64,000 nucleotides of DNA from Collinsella sp. Its GTDB lineage: Bacteria > Actinomycetota > Coriobacteriia > Coriobacteriales > Coriobacteriaceae. Shown piece by piece: positions 6,592 through 13,623 of this stretch. The notes below the pieces were generated by a model. That model saw only the letters and a list, made by a program, of their open reading frames with translations, searched no databases and was not told the DNA's origin. The DNA lies in contig JAGZWV010000008.1 in the NCBI GenBank assembly GCA_018378775.1, positions 1 through 64,000 on the forward strand, written 5' to 3'. A program made the translations under genes and the position numbers. How positions within the stretch are numbered: position 1 is the first letter of the stretch; each line of letters begins with the position of its first letter.

Positions 6592-7431
6592 ATGTTCTGT
6601 CAAAAATGCGGACAGCAAGTGCCTGATGGATCGACGTTTTGTACGCACTGTGGGGCCTCGCTGGTGGGTGGCTCCGCGCCGACGCCTGCGGGCGCCGATT
6701 CTTCCCCTGCCCCGGGCTTAACCCAATCGATGCCGCCGGTCGTTCCTGCGCCTCAAAAGCCCAAGAGCAAGGCGCCGATCATCATAGCTGTGGCATGTGC
6801 CGCTGTGGTCCTCATCGGTGGCGGCACGGTGTTTGCGCTTACGGTGCTCAACGGGTCAAAGAGCTCCGGCACGCAGATTTCGGTGATCGATACCGGATCT
6901 TCGGACGAGAAAGATTCTTCTGCCAAGAAGAAGAGCGACAAGTCCAAGTCCAAGGAATCCTCGGCGTCCGATGACGAGGCCGTCCCCGGGGACGAGTCGG
7001 CATACTACGGTTCGGGCGATTCGGACGATTACCTGACCGACGTGCATACGTACACGAACGACATGCATCCTTATAGCATGTCGATTCCCAACCGTTTTGA
7101 GATGGAAGATACTCCCAGCGGCAGCAGCACAATGTACGAGGATCCGGAGACGGGTTTTGTGATCAGCCTGTCTGGCTACGTCAACATTAACGACGAAACT
7201 GCACACGAGATGTTTGTCGATGAGGACACCTCGGGCAAGGCCGACCTCTATACCGCGGAGGGCGACAACTGGTACGTGGTTTCGTGGCGCGAGGGCGACA
7301 TGATTACGTACACAAAGACGATTGTCACGGATTCGACGGTCGCCACGGCGTCTCTGGAATACTCGACCGCGAACAGCGACATGGGGTCGAAGATTATCGA
7401 CACGCTGCTGCCGACATTCCAGGTGGACTAG
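6592..7431 (+). CDS. Zinc-ribbon, single-pass membrane protein with extracellular domain
   Basis: A 279-residue protein. It starts with a zinc ribbon, MFCQKCGQQVPDGSTFCTHCG (four Cys in two CxxC pairs, residues 3-20). A Pro/Ala linker follows, then one membrane helix IIIAVACAAVVLIGGGTVFAL (about residues 64-84), a Ser/Lys/Asp-rich stalk and a 120-residue outer domain ending in SKIIDTLLPTFQVD. The order places the ribbon in the cytoplasm. The outer domain (YSMSIPNRFEMEDTPSG, GFVISLSGYV) resembles domains that assess secreted or wall material, but I cannot name it. AAAGG upstream of ATG 6592 supports the start. A strong terminator follows at 7529. Confidence 0.75.
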   Translation: MFCQKCGQQVPDGSTFCTHCGASLVGGSAPTPAGADSSPAPGLTQSMPPVVPAPQKPKSKAPIIIAVACAAVVLIGGGTVFALTVLNGSKSSGTQISVIDTGSSDEKDSSAKKKSDKSKSKESSASDDEAVPGDESAYYGSGDSDDYLTDVHTYTNDMHPYSMSIPNRFEMEDTPSGSSTMYEDPETGFVISLSGYVNINDETAHEMFVDEDTSGKADLYTAEGDNWYVVSWREGDMITYTKTIVTDSTVATASLEYSTANSDMGSKIIDTLLPTFQVD

Positions 7432-7528
7432 GCATCCGTGCCTATAACCGGCAATCGGAAACGCCGATAGCCAGAGCTCCTGACAGCCTTTGTCTTATGG
7501 GCTAGACTGGGCTTGAATAAGATCGATG

Positions 7529-7570
7529 AATGGGACAACCGCTTCCTGGCGTCGTTGTCCCATTTTTTAT
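7529..7570 (+). terminator. Rho-independent terminator
   Basis: AATGGGACAAC (7529-7539) pairs perfectly with GTTGTCCCATT (7554-7564), followed by TTTTTATT. It ends the zinc-ribbon gene or a short downstream transcript, and separates it from the folate genes. Confidence 0.9.
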
Positions 7571-7617
7571 TATGCGTGCGGCCCGTGGTGGCCGGCGCGG
7601 TGGGCAGGGGTGTTTCG

Positions 7618-8250
7618 ATGAGCCAAGAGATGATGGATAAAACCTGTCGCGGTTTTGCCGAGGCGTTGGCTGCACGCGAGCCGGTTCCCGGCGGCGGCAG
7701 CGCCAGCGCGTTTGTGGGAGCGCTGGGTGCCTCGCTGTGCGGGATGGTTGCTCGCTATGGCGCGACCAATCCCGCGCTTGCCGATCGCGCGGACGATCTG
7801 ACGCACGCGTTTGCCCAGGCAGACGAGCTGGCTCAGGAGCTTGTGGGTCTGGTTGCCGAGGACGTTCGTGCGTACGGCCAAGTGTCGGCGGCGTACGGTA
7901 TTCCGTGCGATGATCCGGCTCGACCGGCTGCGATTCAGGACGCGTTGCACGTGGCCGCCATGCCGCCGTATCGGATCATGGACACCTGCGGGCGCGCGCT
8001 GGCGCTGCTTGAGGACATGGCCGATAAGGGCTCGCGCCAGCTGCTGTCCGACGTGGCGTGCGGTGCCGTGTTCTGCCGCGCCGCCATGCAGGGAGCGAGC
8101 CTGACGCTCTTTGCCAACACTACGTCTATGAAAGACCGGGCGCGCGCCGAGGAGCTCGAGGCGGCGTGCGATGAGCTGCTGGATACGTGGCTGCCGCGCG
8201 CCGATGCGCTGGCGCGCCGCGCCGCCGACGCCGCCAGGAAGAGGGGATAG
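7618..8250 (+). CDS. fchA: Cyclodeaminase/cyclohydrolase family protein, probable methenyl-THF cyclohydrolase (FchA type)
   Basis: A 210-residue all-helical protein of the FTCD C-terminal (cyclodeaminase) family, which also contains the stand-alone methenyl-tetrahydrofolate cyclohydrolase FchA. Recognisable segments are FAEALAAREPVPGGGSASAF, an Ala/Gly-rich helix GALGASLCGMVARY, and the C-terminal SDVACGAVFCRAAMQGASLTLFANT. ATG 7618 is chosen because GGCAGGGGTG lies six bases upstream; earlier in-frame starts fall in the terminator. It ends two bases before folD, so the two form an operon. The folD product here lacks the cyclohydrolase catalytic lysine, which makes a cyclohydrolase role more likely than formiminoglutamate-linked deamination; no formiminotransferase gene is nearby. 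Confidence 0.8.
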   Translation: MSQEMMDKTCRGFAEALAAREPVPGGGSASAFVGALGASLCGMVARYGATNPALADRADDLTHAFAQADELAQELVGLVAEDVRAYGQVSAAYGIPCDDPARPAAIQDALHVAAMPPYRIMDTCGRALALLEDMADKGSRQLLSDVACGAVFCRAAMQGASLTLFANTTSMKDRARAEELEAACDELLDTWLPRADALARRAADAARKRG

Positions 8251-8252
8251 CC

Positions 8253-9107
8253 ATGGCAGAGCTGCTCAAAGGGGCTCCCGCTGCCCGCGCTTTGACCGAG
8301 GAACTCGCTGCTCGCTGCGCCGCTCTGCGCGAGCGCGGTGTTGTGCCGACGCTGGCCATCGTGCGTGTGGGCGAGCGCGAGGACGACCTGTCCTACGAGC
8401 GCGGTGCCCTCAAGCGCTGCGAGAAGGTTGGCATTGAGGCTCGTCGCGTTTTGCTCCCTGCCGATGTTTCGCAGGATGAGCTGCTGGCGGCTATTAAGGA
8501 CATCAATGCCGAACCCGCTGTTCACGGATGCCTGATGTTTCGTCCACTGCCCGCTGGGCTTGACGAGGATGCAGTTGCCGCGGCACTCGATCCTGCCAAG
8601 GATGTTGACTCCATGACGCCGGCCTCGCTGCTTACCACGCTTTCGGGGCGAGGCGAGGGCTTTGCTCCCTGCACGGCCGAGGCCGTGCTGGCGTTGCTGG
8701 ACCATTACGACGTTGAGCTGGATGGGGCCAAGGTCGTGATCATCGGTCGATCGCTGGTGATTGGCCGTCCCGTTGCCGCCATGCTTACGGCTCGCAATGC
8801 CACGGTGACGACATGCCATACGCATACGCGCGACTTGGCTGCCGAGTGCCGTTCTGCCGACATTGTTGTTGCCGCGGTTGGACGTGCGCGCACGATTGGC
8901 GCGGATGCGGTTCGCGAGGGCCAAACGATCATCGATGTGGGCATCAACTGGGATGAGGACGCCGGCAAGCTGGTCGGCGACGTCGATTTTGATGCTGCGG
9001 AGCCGATCGTTAACGCCATCACACCCGTGCCGGGCGGCGTGGGGGCTGTGACCACTGCGATTCTCGCCAAGCACGTGATCGTGGCGGCGGAGCGCGCATC
9101 GAAATAG
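8253..9107 (+). CDS. folD: FolD, methylene-THF dehydrogenase; cyclohydrolase site altered
   Basis: A 284-residue protein of normal FolD length. It keeps PTLAIVRVG, the KDVDSMTP motif with Asp119, PCTAEAVLALLDHYD, the nucleotide-binding VVIIGRSLVIGRPVAAML and the C-terminal ITPVPGGVGAVTTA. A gapless alignment around SYERGALKRCEKVGI to E. coli FolD places Ala52 (8406-8408) at the essential catalytic lysine (K54 in E. coli, K56 in human). Phe96 stands at the conserved Gln (Q98 in E. coli). In studied FolD proteins this lysine is needed for cyclohydrolase but not dehydrogenase activity, so this protein is predicted to be dehydrogenase-only. It is the second gene of an operon with the FchA-like protein. 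Start ATG 8253 follows AAGAGGGG. Confidence 0.9.
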   Translation: MAELLKGAPAARALTEELAARCAALRERGVVPTLAIVRVGEREDDLSYERGALKRCEKVGIEARRVLLPADVSQDELLAAIKDINAEPAVHGCLMFRPLPAGLDEDAVAAALDPAKDVDSMTPASLLTTLSGRGEGFAPCTAEAVLALLDHYDVELDGAKVVIIGRSLVIGRPVAAMLTARNATVTTCHTHTRDLAAECRSADIVVAAVGRARTIGADAVREGQTIIDVGINWDEDAGKLVGDVDFDAAEPIVNAITPVPGGVGAVTTAILAKHVIVAAERASK

Positions 9108-9157
9108 GCGTTTTGGGCTGTTTGAGGGGTTAGCCATATACCACGTGGTCATAAAAC

Positions 9158-9361
9158 GCCAAATATGAGTACTGTTGCCAAGATAGTCACATATGTTTTA
9201 CGTCTTTTAGACTCCCTAACGATATTCATTCTCGTCGGGGAGCCCATTTTATTGAACATATGGGGAATAACGTTGTCTTGCTTTTGGACAATTGGGGATT
9301 TCCGGCACTCATTACAAGGAAATTTGCTGTTACTAAATTGGTGACAGTACTCATATTTGGC
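9158..9361. mobile_element. MITE-like element with long imperfect terminal inverted repeats
   Basis: The left end GCCAAATATGAGTACTGT (9158-9175) is an exact inverted copy of the right end (9344-9361). The match continues inward imperfectly through CCAA and TAGT for about 31 bases. AAAA runs lie just outside each end. The 204-base element is AT-richer than its surroundings, has no coding capacity for a transposase, and fills most of the 354-base gap between folD and the dipeptidase gene. This is the structure of a miniature inverted-repeat transposable element. No clear target duplication was seen, and no second copy is present in the window. Confidence 0.65.
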
Positions 9362-9461
9362 ATTTTTTGCCCACAGGGGCTGCCGGGGCGGCGGTTTCGC
9401 CCTTTTTGCGCCGAAGCGATACACTGTTGCCGTTTGATTTCTTCGCTCAAGGAGGATGCGC

Positions 9462-10985
9462 ATGCCGTGCACAACGATTTTGGTTGGTAAGAACGCGAGC
9501 TACGACGGGTCGACGCTTGTCGCCCGCAACGAGGACTCGTCCAACGGAGTGTTTGAGCCCAAGCGCATGCGCGTGGTGCACCCCGACGAGCAACCGCGTG
9601 TCTACACGAGTGTTCTAAGCCACCTGACCATTGAGCTGCCCGACAATCCCATGCGTTACACAAGCGTCCCCGACGTCGTCCCAGGTCATGGCATTTGGGC
9701 TGAGGCCGGCTTCAACGAGCTCAATGTTGGCATGTCCGCAACCGAGACGCTCACCACCAACGAGCGCGTCCGCGGCGCCGATCCGCTTGTCGACTACGTG
9801 CCCGCCAAGGGCAACGAGGGCGAGGACGGCTATGTTCCGGCGCAGCCCGGCGGTCTGGGCGAGGAGGACATGGTGACCCTGGTGCTGCCGTATGCCAAGT
9901 CCGCCCGCGACGGTGTGCGTATCCTGGGCGAGCTGCTCGAGCGCTACGGCACCTATGAGAACAACGGCATTGCCTTTAGTGACGTTGACGAGATCTGGTG
10001 GCTCGAGACCATCGGCGGCCACCACTGGATCGCCAAGCGCGTGCCCGATGACGCCTATGTGACCATGCCCAACCAGCTGGGTATCGACGGCTTTGACCTG
10101 GACGATGCCGAGGGCACCCAGGCAGATCATATGTGCTCTGCCGACCTGCGCTCCTGGATGGCCGAGTGGCATCTGGACCTGACGCTGGGCGTCGGGGGCG
10201 ACGGTCCGGCGACGGTCTTTAACCCGCGCGAGGCCTTTGGCTCGCACAGCGACAGTGACCACGTCTATAACACGCCGCGCGCCTGGTATATGCAGCGCTG
10301 CCTCAACCCCAGCGATGTATGGGACGGTCCCGACGCCGACTACACGCCCGAGAGCGACGACATCCCTTGGAGCCGCGTGCCCGAGCGCAAGGTGACCATC
10401 GAGGACATCAAGTACGTGCTTTCGAGCCACTACCAGGGCACGGAGTACGACTGCTACGGCAGCAAGGGCACGCCCGCCACGCGCGGTGCCTATCGTCCCA
10501 TCGGCATCAACCGCAACAGCCAGCTTGCCGTGTTGCAGCTGCGTCCCTATGTACAGCCGGCGTATCGCGCCGTGCAGTGGATGGCGTTTGGCTCTAACTC
10601 GTTTAACGCGCTCGTGCCGCTGTACGCCAATGTCGAGACCATGCCCGAGTACTATGCCGACACGCAGGCTCGCGTGACGTCCGAGAATTTCTACTGGGCC
10701 AACCGCCTGATCGGCGCGCTGGCCGACGTCCGCTTCCATGAGTGCGGCCGCGCAGTCGAGGATTATCAGGAGAAGGTCGGCGGCATGGGCCACAAGCAGA
10801 TTCATGACGTCGACGCTGCCGTAGCCGTTCTGCCCGAGGCCGAGGTGCCTGCCGAGCTTGCACGCGCCAACGAGGAGTTTGCCGAGCTCGTGCGCGTGGA
10901 GACCGATGCCCTGTTGGGCAAGGTGCTCTACACCACGAGCTGCGCCATGAAGAACTCTTTCGCGATGAACGACAACGTGAGATAG
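9462..10985 (+). CDS. C69-family dipeptidase (PepD type)
   Basis: A 507-residue Ntn-hydrolase of peptidase family C69, which splits dipeptides using an N-terminal cysteine. The start is MPCTTILVGKNASYDGSTLV: after removal of Met-Pro the Cys would be the nucleophile, followed by the family motif ARNEDSSNG. Later hallmarks are GIWAEAGFNELNVGMSATET and WWLETIGGHHWIAKRVPDD. ATG 9462 is preferred to ATG 9456 because the RBS AAGGAGG directly abuts the latter and leaves seven bases to the former. There is no signal peptide, so it probably acts on imported peptides in the cytoplasm. It stands as a single gene after the MITE-like element. Confidence 0.92.
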   Translation: MPCTTILVGKNASYDGSTLVARNEDSSNGVFEPKRMRVVHPDEQPRVYTSVLSHLTIELPDNPMRYTSVPDVVPGHGIWAEAGFNELNVGMSATETLTTNERVRGADPLVDYVPAKGNEGEDGYVPAQPGGLGEEDMVTLVLPYAKSARDGVRILGELLERYGTYENNGIAFSDVDEIWWLETIGGHHWIAKRVPDDAYVTMPNQLGIDGFDLDDAEGTQADHMCSADLRSWMAEWHLDLTLGVGGDGPATVFNPREAFGSHSDSDHVYNTPRAWYMQRCLNPSDVWDGPDADYTPESDDIPWSRVPERKVTIEDIKYVLSSHYQGTEYDCYGSKGTPATRGAYRPIGINRNSQLAVLQLRPYVQPAYRAVQWMAFGSNSFNALVPLYANVETMPEYYADTQARVTSENFYWANRLIGALADVRFHECGRAVEDYQEKVGGMGHKQIHDVDAAVAVLPEAEVPAELARANEEFAELVRVETDALLGKVLYTTSCAMKNSFAMNDNVR

Positions 10986-11084
10986 GGATTTCCCGTCGAT
11001 CGAATAGCGCTTAAACGCTTTGTCGCTTTCGCTCGATCTTGGGTACAAGAACGCCAATGCAGTTGTTTGTGATTGGAGACAACC

Positions 11085-11501
11085 ATGGTTATGAAACTCG
11101 ATCAGCTTGTTAACGGCGCCATCAACGTGGGCTTCGGCGCCGCCGCCGTTGCCGTCGAGGGCAGCAAGAAGGTTCTCGACGACCTTAACACCAAGGGCGA
11201 GCAGGTGCGCAAGGACGTAGGCGCCCCCGGTATCGCCCGCAGTGTGTCCGACATGTTCGAACAGGCCGGCGGTACCATCTCCGATCTGACCGAGCGCTTG
11301 GGCATGCAGGGCGAGACCGCGGCCCAGCGCGTGCTCGACGAGCTCATCCTTGCCCGCGTCCGCGTTATGACCGCCCCCGAGCGCACGGCCTTCCTGGCCC
11401 ATGTGCGCGACATCGTCGATTCGGTCGAGGACAACGTGACCTCGGTGCCCGTCGAGTCCGTTGAGCCCGACGATGCGAAGGATACCGAAGAGGCCGAGTA
11501 G
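11085..11501 (+). CDS. Small helical protein upstream of a UbiB-family kinase
   Basis: A 138-residue protein starting MVMKLDQLVNGAINVGFGAAA, with long amphipathic helices (VAVEGSKKVLDDLNTKGEQV, MTAPERTAFLAHVRDIVDSV) and an acidic tail DDAKDTEEAE. No membrane segment or catalytic motif. It resembles phasin-like or polyhydroxyalkanoate-granule-associated helical proteins that often precede UbiB-like kinases, but that is a weak likeness. GGAGA five bases before ATG 11085 supports the start. The kinase begins eight bases after its stop, so they are co-transcribed and probably act together. Confidence 0.7.
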   Translation: MVMKLDQLVNGAINVGFGAAAVAVEGSKKVLDDLNTKGEQVRKDVGAPGIARSVSDMFEQAGGTISDLTERLGMQGETAAQRVLDELILARVRVMTAPERTAFLAHVRDIVDSVEDNVTSVPVESVEPDDAKDTEEAE

Positions 11502-11509
11502 CAGCGCAG

Positions 11510-13273
11510 ATGGCAGATTCCACCACCGATTACAACAATCTAGATCCCTTGGGTGACGAGGCGGCGGTTGTCGATGAGGTCGATGCCGTCGTCTCGGGCG
11601 CTCGCAAGAAGCCGCGCGCTGTCGATATGGTCCCCGAGGAGCCCGACGCGATGGCGCCGGACGAGGAATACCAGCTCACGCCGGCGGGTCGTCGCGAACG
11701 CATCGGGCAGATTGTTCGCCTGGTCAAAAAGTACCGCGTGTGGGATAACCTCACGCCGGTTCGTTTGCGCCGCCTGCTCGAGGAGCTCGGCCCCATGTTC
11801 GTCAAGATGGGGCAGATTTTGGCCAACCGGTCCGAGATTCTGCCGCAGCGCTTTTGCGACGAGCTGCGTCGTCTGCGCTCCGACGTGGAGCCGGTGCCGT
11901 ACGAGGTCGTACTCAGCTGTCTGGAAGAAGAATACGGCCTGCGCCTGGGGGAGATGTTCGATGCGATCGACCCCAATCCGCTTGGTAGCGCATCGCTTGC
12001 ACAGGTGCACCGCGCACGTCTGGTGACGGGCGAGGACGTGGCCGTCAAGGTGCAGCGCCCCGGCGCGCAGCAGGTGATGGCTCAGGACATCGATATCATC
12101 CGCTCGGTGGTGCGTATCGTTTCCAAGTTCGTCAACACCGATCAATTCGTTGACCTGCACGGCGTAGTCGAGGAGTTGTGGACCTCGTTTCGCGAGGAGA
12201 CCAACTTTTTGGCCGAGGCCAAAAACCTCAACGACTTCTACGAGTTCCATAAGAGCGTTCATGGCGTGACGTGCCCTAAATCCTATCTGGACCTGTGCAC
12301 CGAGCACGTGGTGGTTATGGATTACGTCGACGGCATTTCGATCGCCGATCCTGAACGCTTGGTGGCCGAGGGCTATGACTTGGAAAAGATCGGTGCCGCG
12401 ATTGTCGAGGACTACTCGACGCAGGTGCTCGATGACGGCTTTTTCCATGCCGACCCGCATGCGGGAAACATCATCCTCAAGGACGGCATCGTCTACTTTA
12501 TCGACTTGGGCATGGTCGGACGCATGTCGAGTCACGATCGCGGTATCGTCAAGGACATGATTTTCGCCGTGGCCGAGGGTGACGTGCCCAAGCTCAAGGA
12601 TTCGCTCATGCGCTTTGCCGTGACGCGCGGCGACTCTGCCGAGCTCGACCATTCGGCCTTTTTGTCCGACTTGGACTTTATCGTGGCTGACTTTGCGGGC
12701 CTTGACCTTAAAGACTTGGATATCGGCGAGTTTTTGACCTCGCTGCTAAACCTCGCGCGTAAGAATGATGTTGAGCTGCCGAGCGTGGTGACGATGTTCG
12801 CCCGCGGCATGGTGACGCTCGAGGGTTTGCTGACCGAGTACATGCCCAACGTCAACATGATCCAGATCATTCAGGCTCATATCAAAAACGAGAAGAGCAC
12901 CTATGCCCGCATGCGCGAGATGAGCCGCGACTTTGCCGCGAGCAGCTATCGCGCGGCAAAAGGCTCGCTCGAGGCGGCCGAGTATCTGGGCTTGGCTTCG
13001 CGTATGCTCACGCGCGGTCAGCTTAAGGTGAACACGCAGATCATGAGCAGCGATAAGGCGCTGCGACAGCTGGGCGGAATTATCGACCGTATGTCGATGG
13101 CAATTGTGATTGCCGGTCTGTTTATCGGTTCGTCGGTGGTGTACTACGCGCGCATCGAGCCGGTTGTGTTTGGTATCCCGGTCATTGGCTTTATGGGCTA
13201 CGTGAGCGCGCTGGTGCTGGCGCTTATGCTGGGCCGCAATATCTGGCTCAACAGCCACGGCGGCAAGCACTAG
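11510..13273 (+). CDS. ABC1/UbiB/AarF-family atypical kinase, membrane-anchored
   Basis: A 587-residue protein of the ADCK/UbiB family. It has the family-specific KxGQ motif (VKMGQILANRSEILP), the A-rich loop GSASLAQVHRARL in place of a normal P-loop, VAVKVQRP (catalytic-site Lys), and the catalytic and metal-binding segments FFHADPHAGNIIL and VYFIDLGMVGRM. Two C-terminal membrane helices follow (IVIAGLFIGSSVVYYA and VIGFMGYVSALVLALML). The first 60 residues are acidic and unstructured. UbiB proteins serve isoprenoid quinone synthesis or lipid homeostasis through ATPase activity; a role with menaquinone is a guess here. Start ATG 11510 has only a weak RBS, consistent with coupling to the gene before it. 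Confidence 0.92.
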   Translation: MADSTTDYNNLDPLGDEAAVVDEVDAVVSGARKKPRAVDMVPEEPDAMAPDEEYQLTPAGRRERIGQIVRLVKKYRVWDNLTPVRLRRLLEELGPMFVKMGQILANRSEILPQRFCDELRRLRSDVEPVPYEVVLSCLEEEYGLRLGEMFDAIDPNPLGSASLAQVHRARLVTGEDVAVKVQRPGAQQVMAQDIDIIRSVVRIVSKFVNTDQFVDLHGVVEELWTSFREETNFLAEAKNLNDFYEFHKSVHGVTCPKSYLDLCTEHVVVMDYVDGISIADPERLVAEGYDLEKIGAAIVEDYSTQVLDDGFFHADPHAGNIILKDGIVYFIDLGMVGRMSSHDRGIVKDMIFAVAEGDVPKLKDSLMRFAVTRGDSAELDHSAFLSDLDFIVADFAGLDLKDLDIGEFLTSLLNLARKNDVELPSVVTMFARGMVTLEGLLTEYMPNVNMIQIIQAHIKNEKSTYARMREMSRDFAASSYRAAKGSLEAAEYLGLASRMLTRGQLKVNTQIMSSDKALRQLGGIIDRMSMAIVIAGLFIGSSVVYYARIEPVVFGIPVIGFMGYVSALVLALMLGRNIWLNSHGGKH

Positions 13274-13324
13274 AGGCTGCGACCGTCACCGCATTTTCCT
13301 TTCGCAAACAATAGCTTTTACCTT

Positions 13325-13352
13325 GGGCTTCGCCTGCGTGCGAGGCCCTTTT
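13325..13352 (+). terminator. Rho-independent terminator after the UbiB-family gene
   Basis: GGGCTTCGC (13325-13333) pairs with GCGAGGCCC (13340-13348), with one G-U pair and loop CTGCGT, then TTTT. It stands between the kinase gene and the riboswitch. Confidence 0.85.
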
Positions 13353-13390
13353 GCGTGATAGCATATTGACGGTTTTAATCGATGGCCTAG

Positions 13391-13562
13391 ATGGTGGTGC
13401 GGAGACGCACGAATGCGCGGTTTTCCTGCGCGTTTGGGAGAATCGGGGTGCAAGTCCCCGGCTGTACCAGTAACCGTAATTCCTCTTGGCTCGGGATGTT
13501 CGCGTCGCAGATCGGACGGCGCGCCTGAGCCGTTAAGGTTAAGTCGGATCGCCTCCCATCTT
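13391..13562 (+). promoter_or_regulatory. Cobalamin riboswitch controlling the DUF4430 surface proteins
   Basis: The core shows the B12-box pattern: TTTGGGAGAATCGG, then GGTGCAAGTCCCC, then GGCTGTACCAGTAACCGT (13434-13490), matching the class-wide order GGGAA-GGUG-AA-UCC-CUG-CC-GC-ACUGU. The closing strand GTTAAGTCGGATCGCCTCCC lies at about 13540-13560. The aptamer begins near the GGTGCGGAGACGCAC stem at 13394. A second GC hairpin (about 13563-13600) just before the RBS GGAGGGAAGGAGG would serve as the expression platform. Cobalamin-bound RNA normally shuts expression off, so the downstream genes should be made when cobalamin is scarce. Confidence 0.9.
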
Positions 13563-13623
13563 GCATGCGGCTGCGGCGTATGCCGCCGGTGTGCATAGGG
13601 CTCTGGAGGGAAGGAGGACCCCG

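Noticed and set aside
9615..11402. A 595-codon open frame on the minus strand
   Set aside because: Lies antisense to the C69 dipeptidase and the helical protein gene; a by-product of GC-rich codon bias, no RBS and low-complexity His/Val/Gly-rich product.
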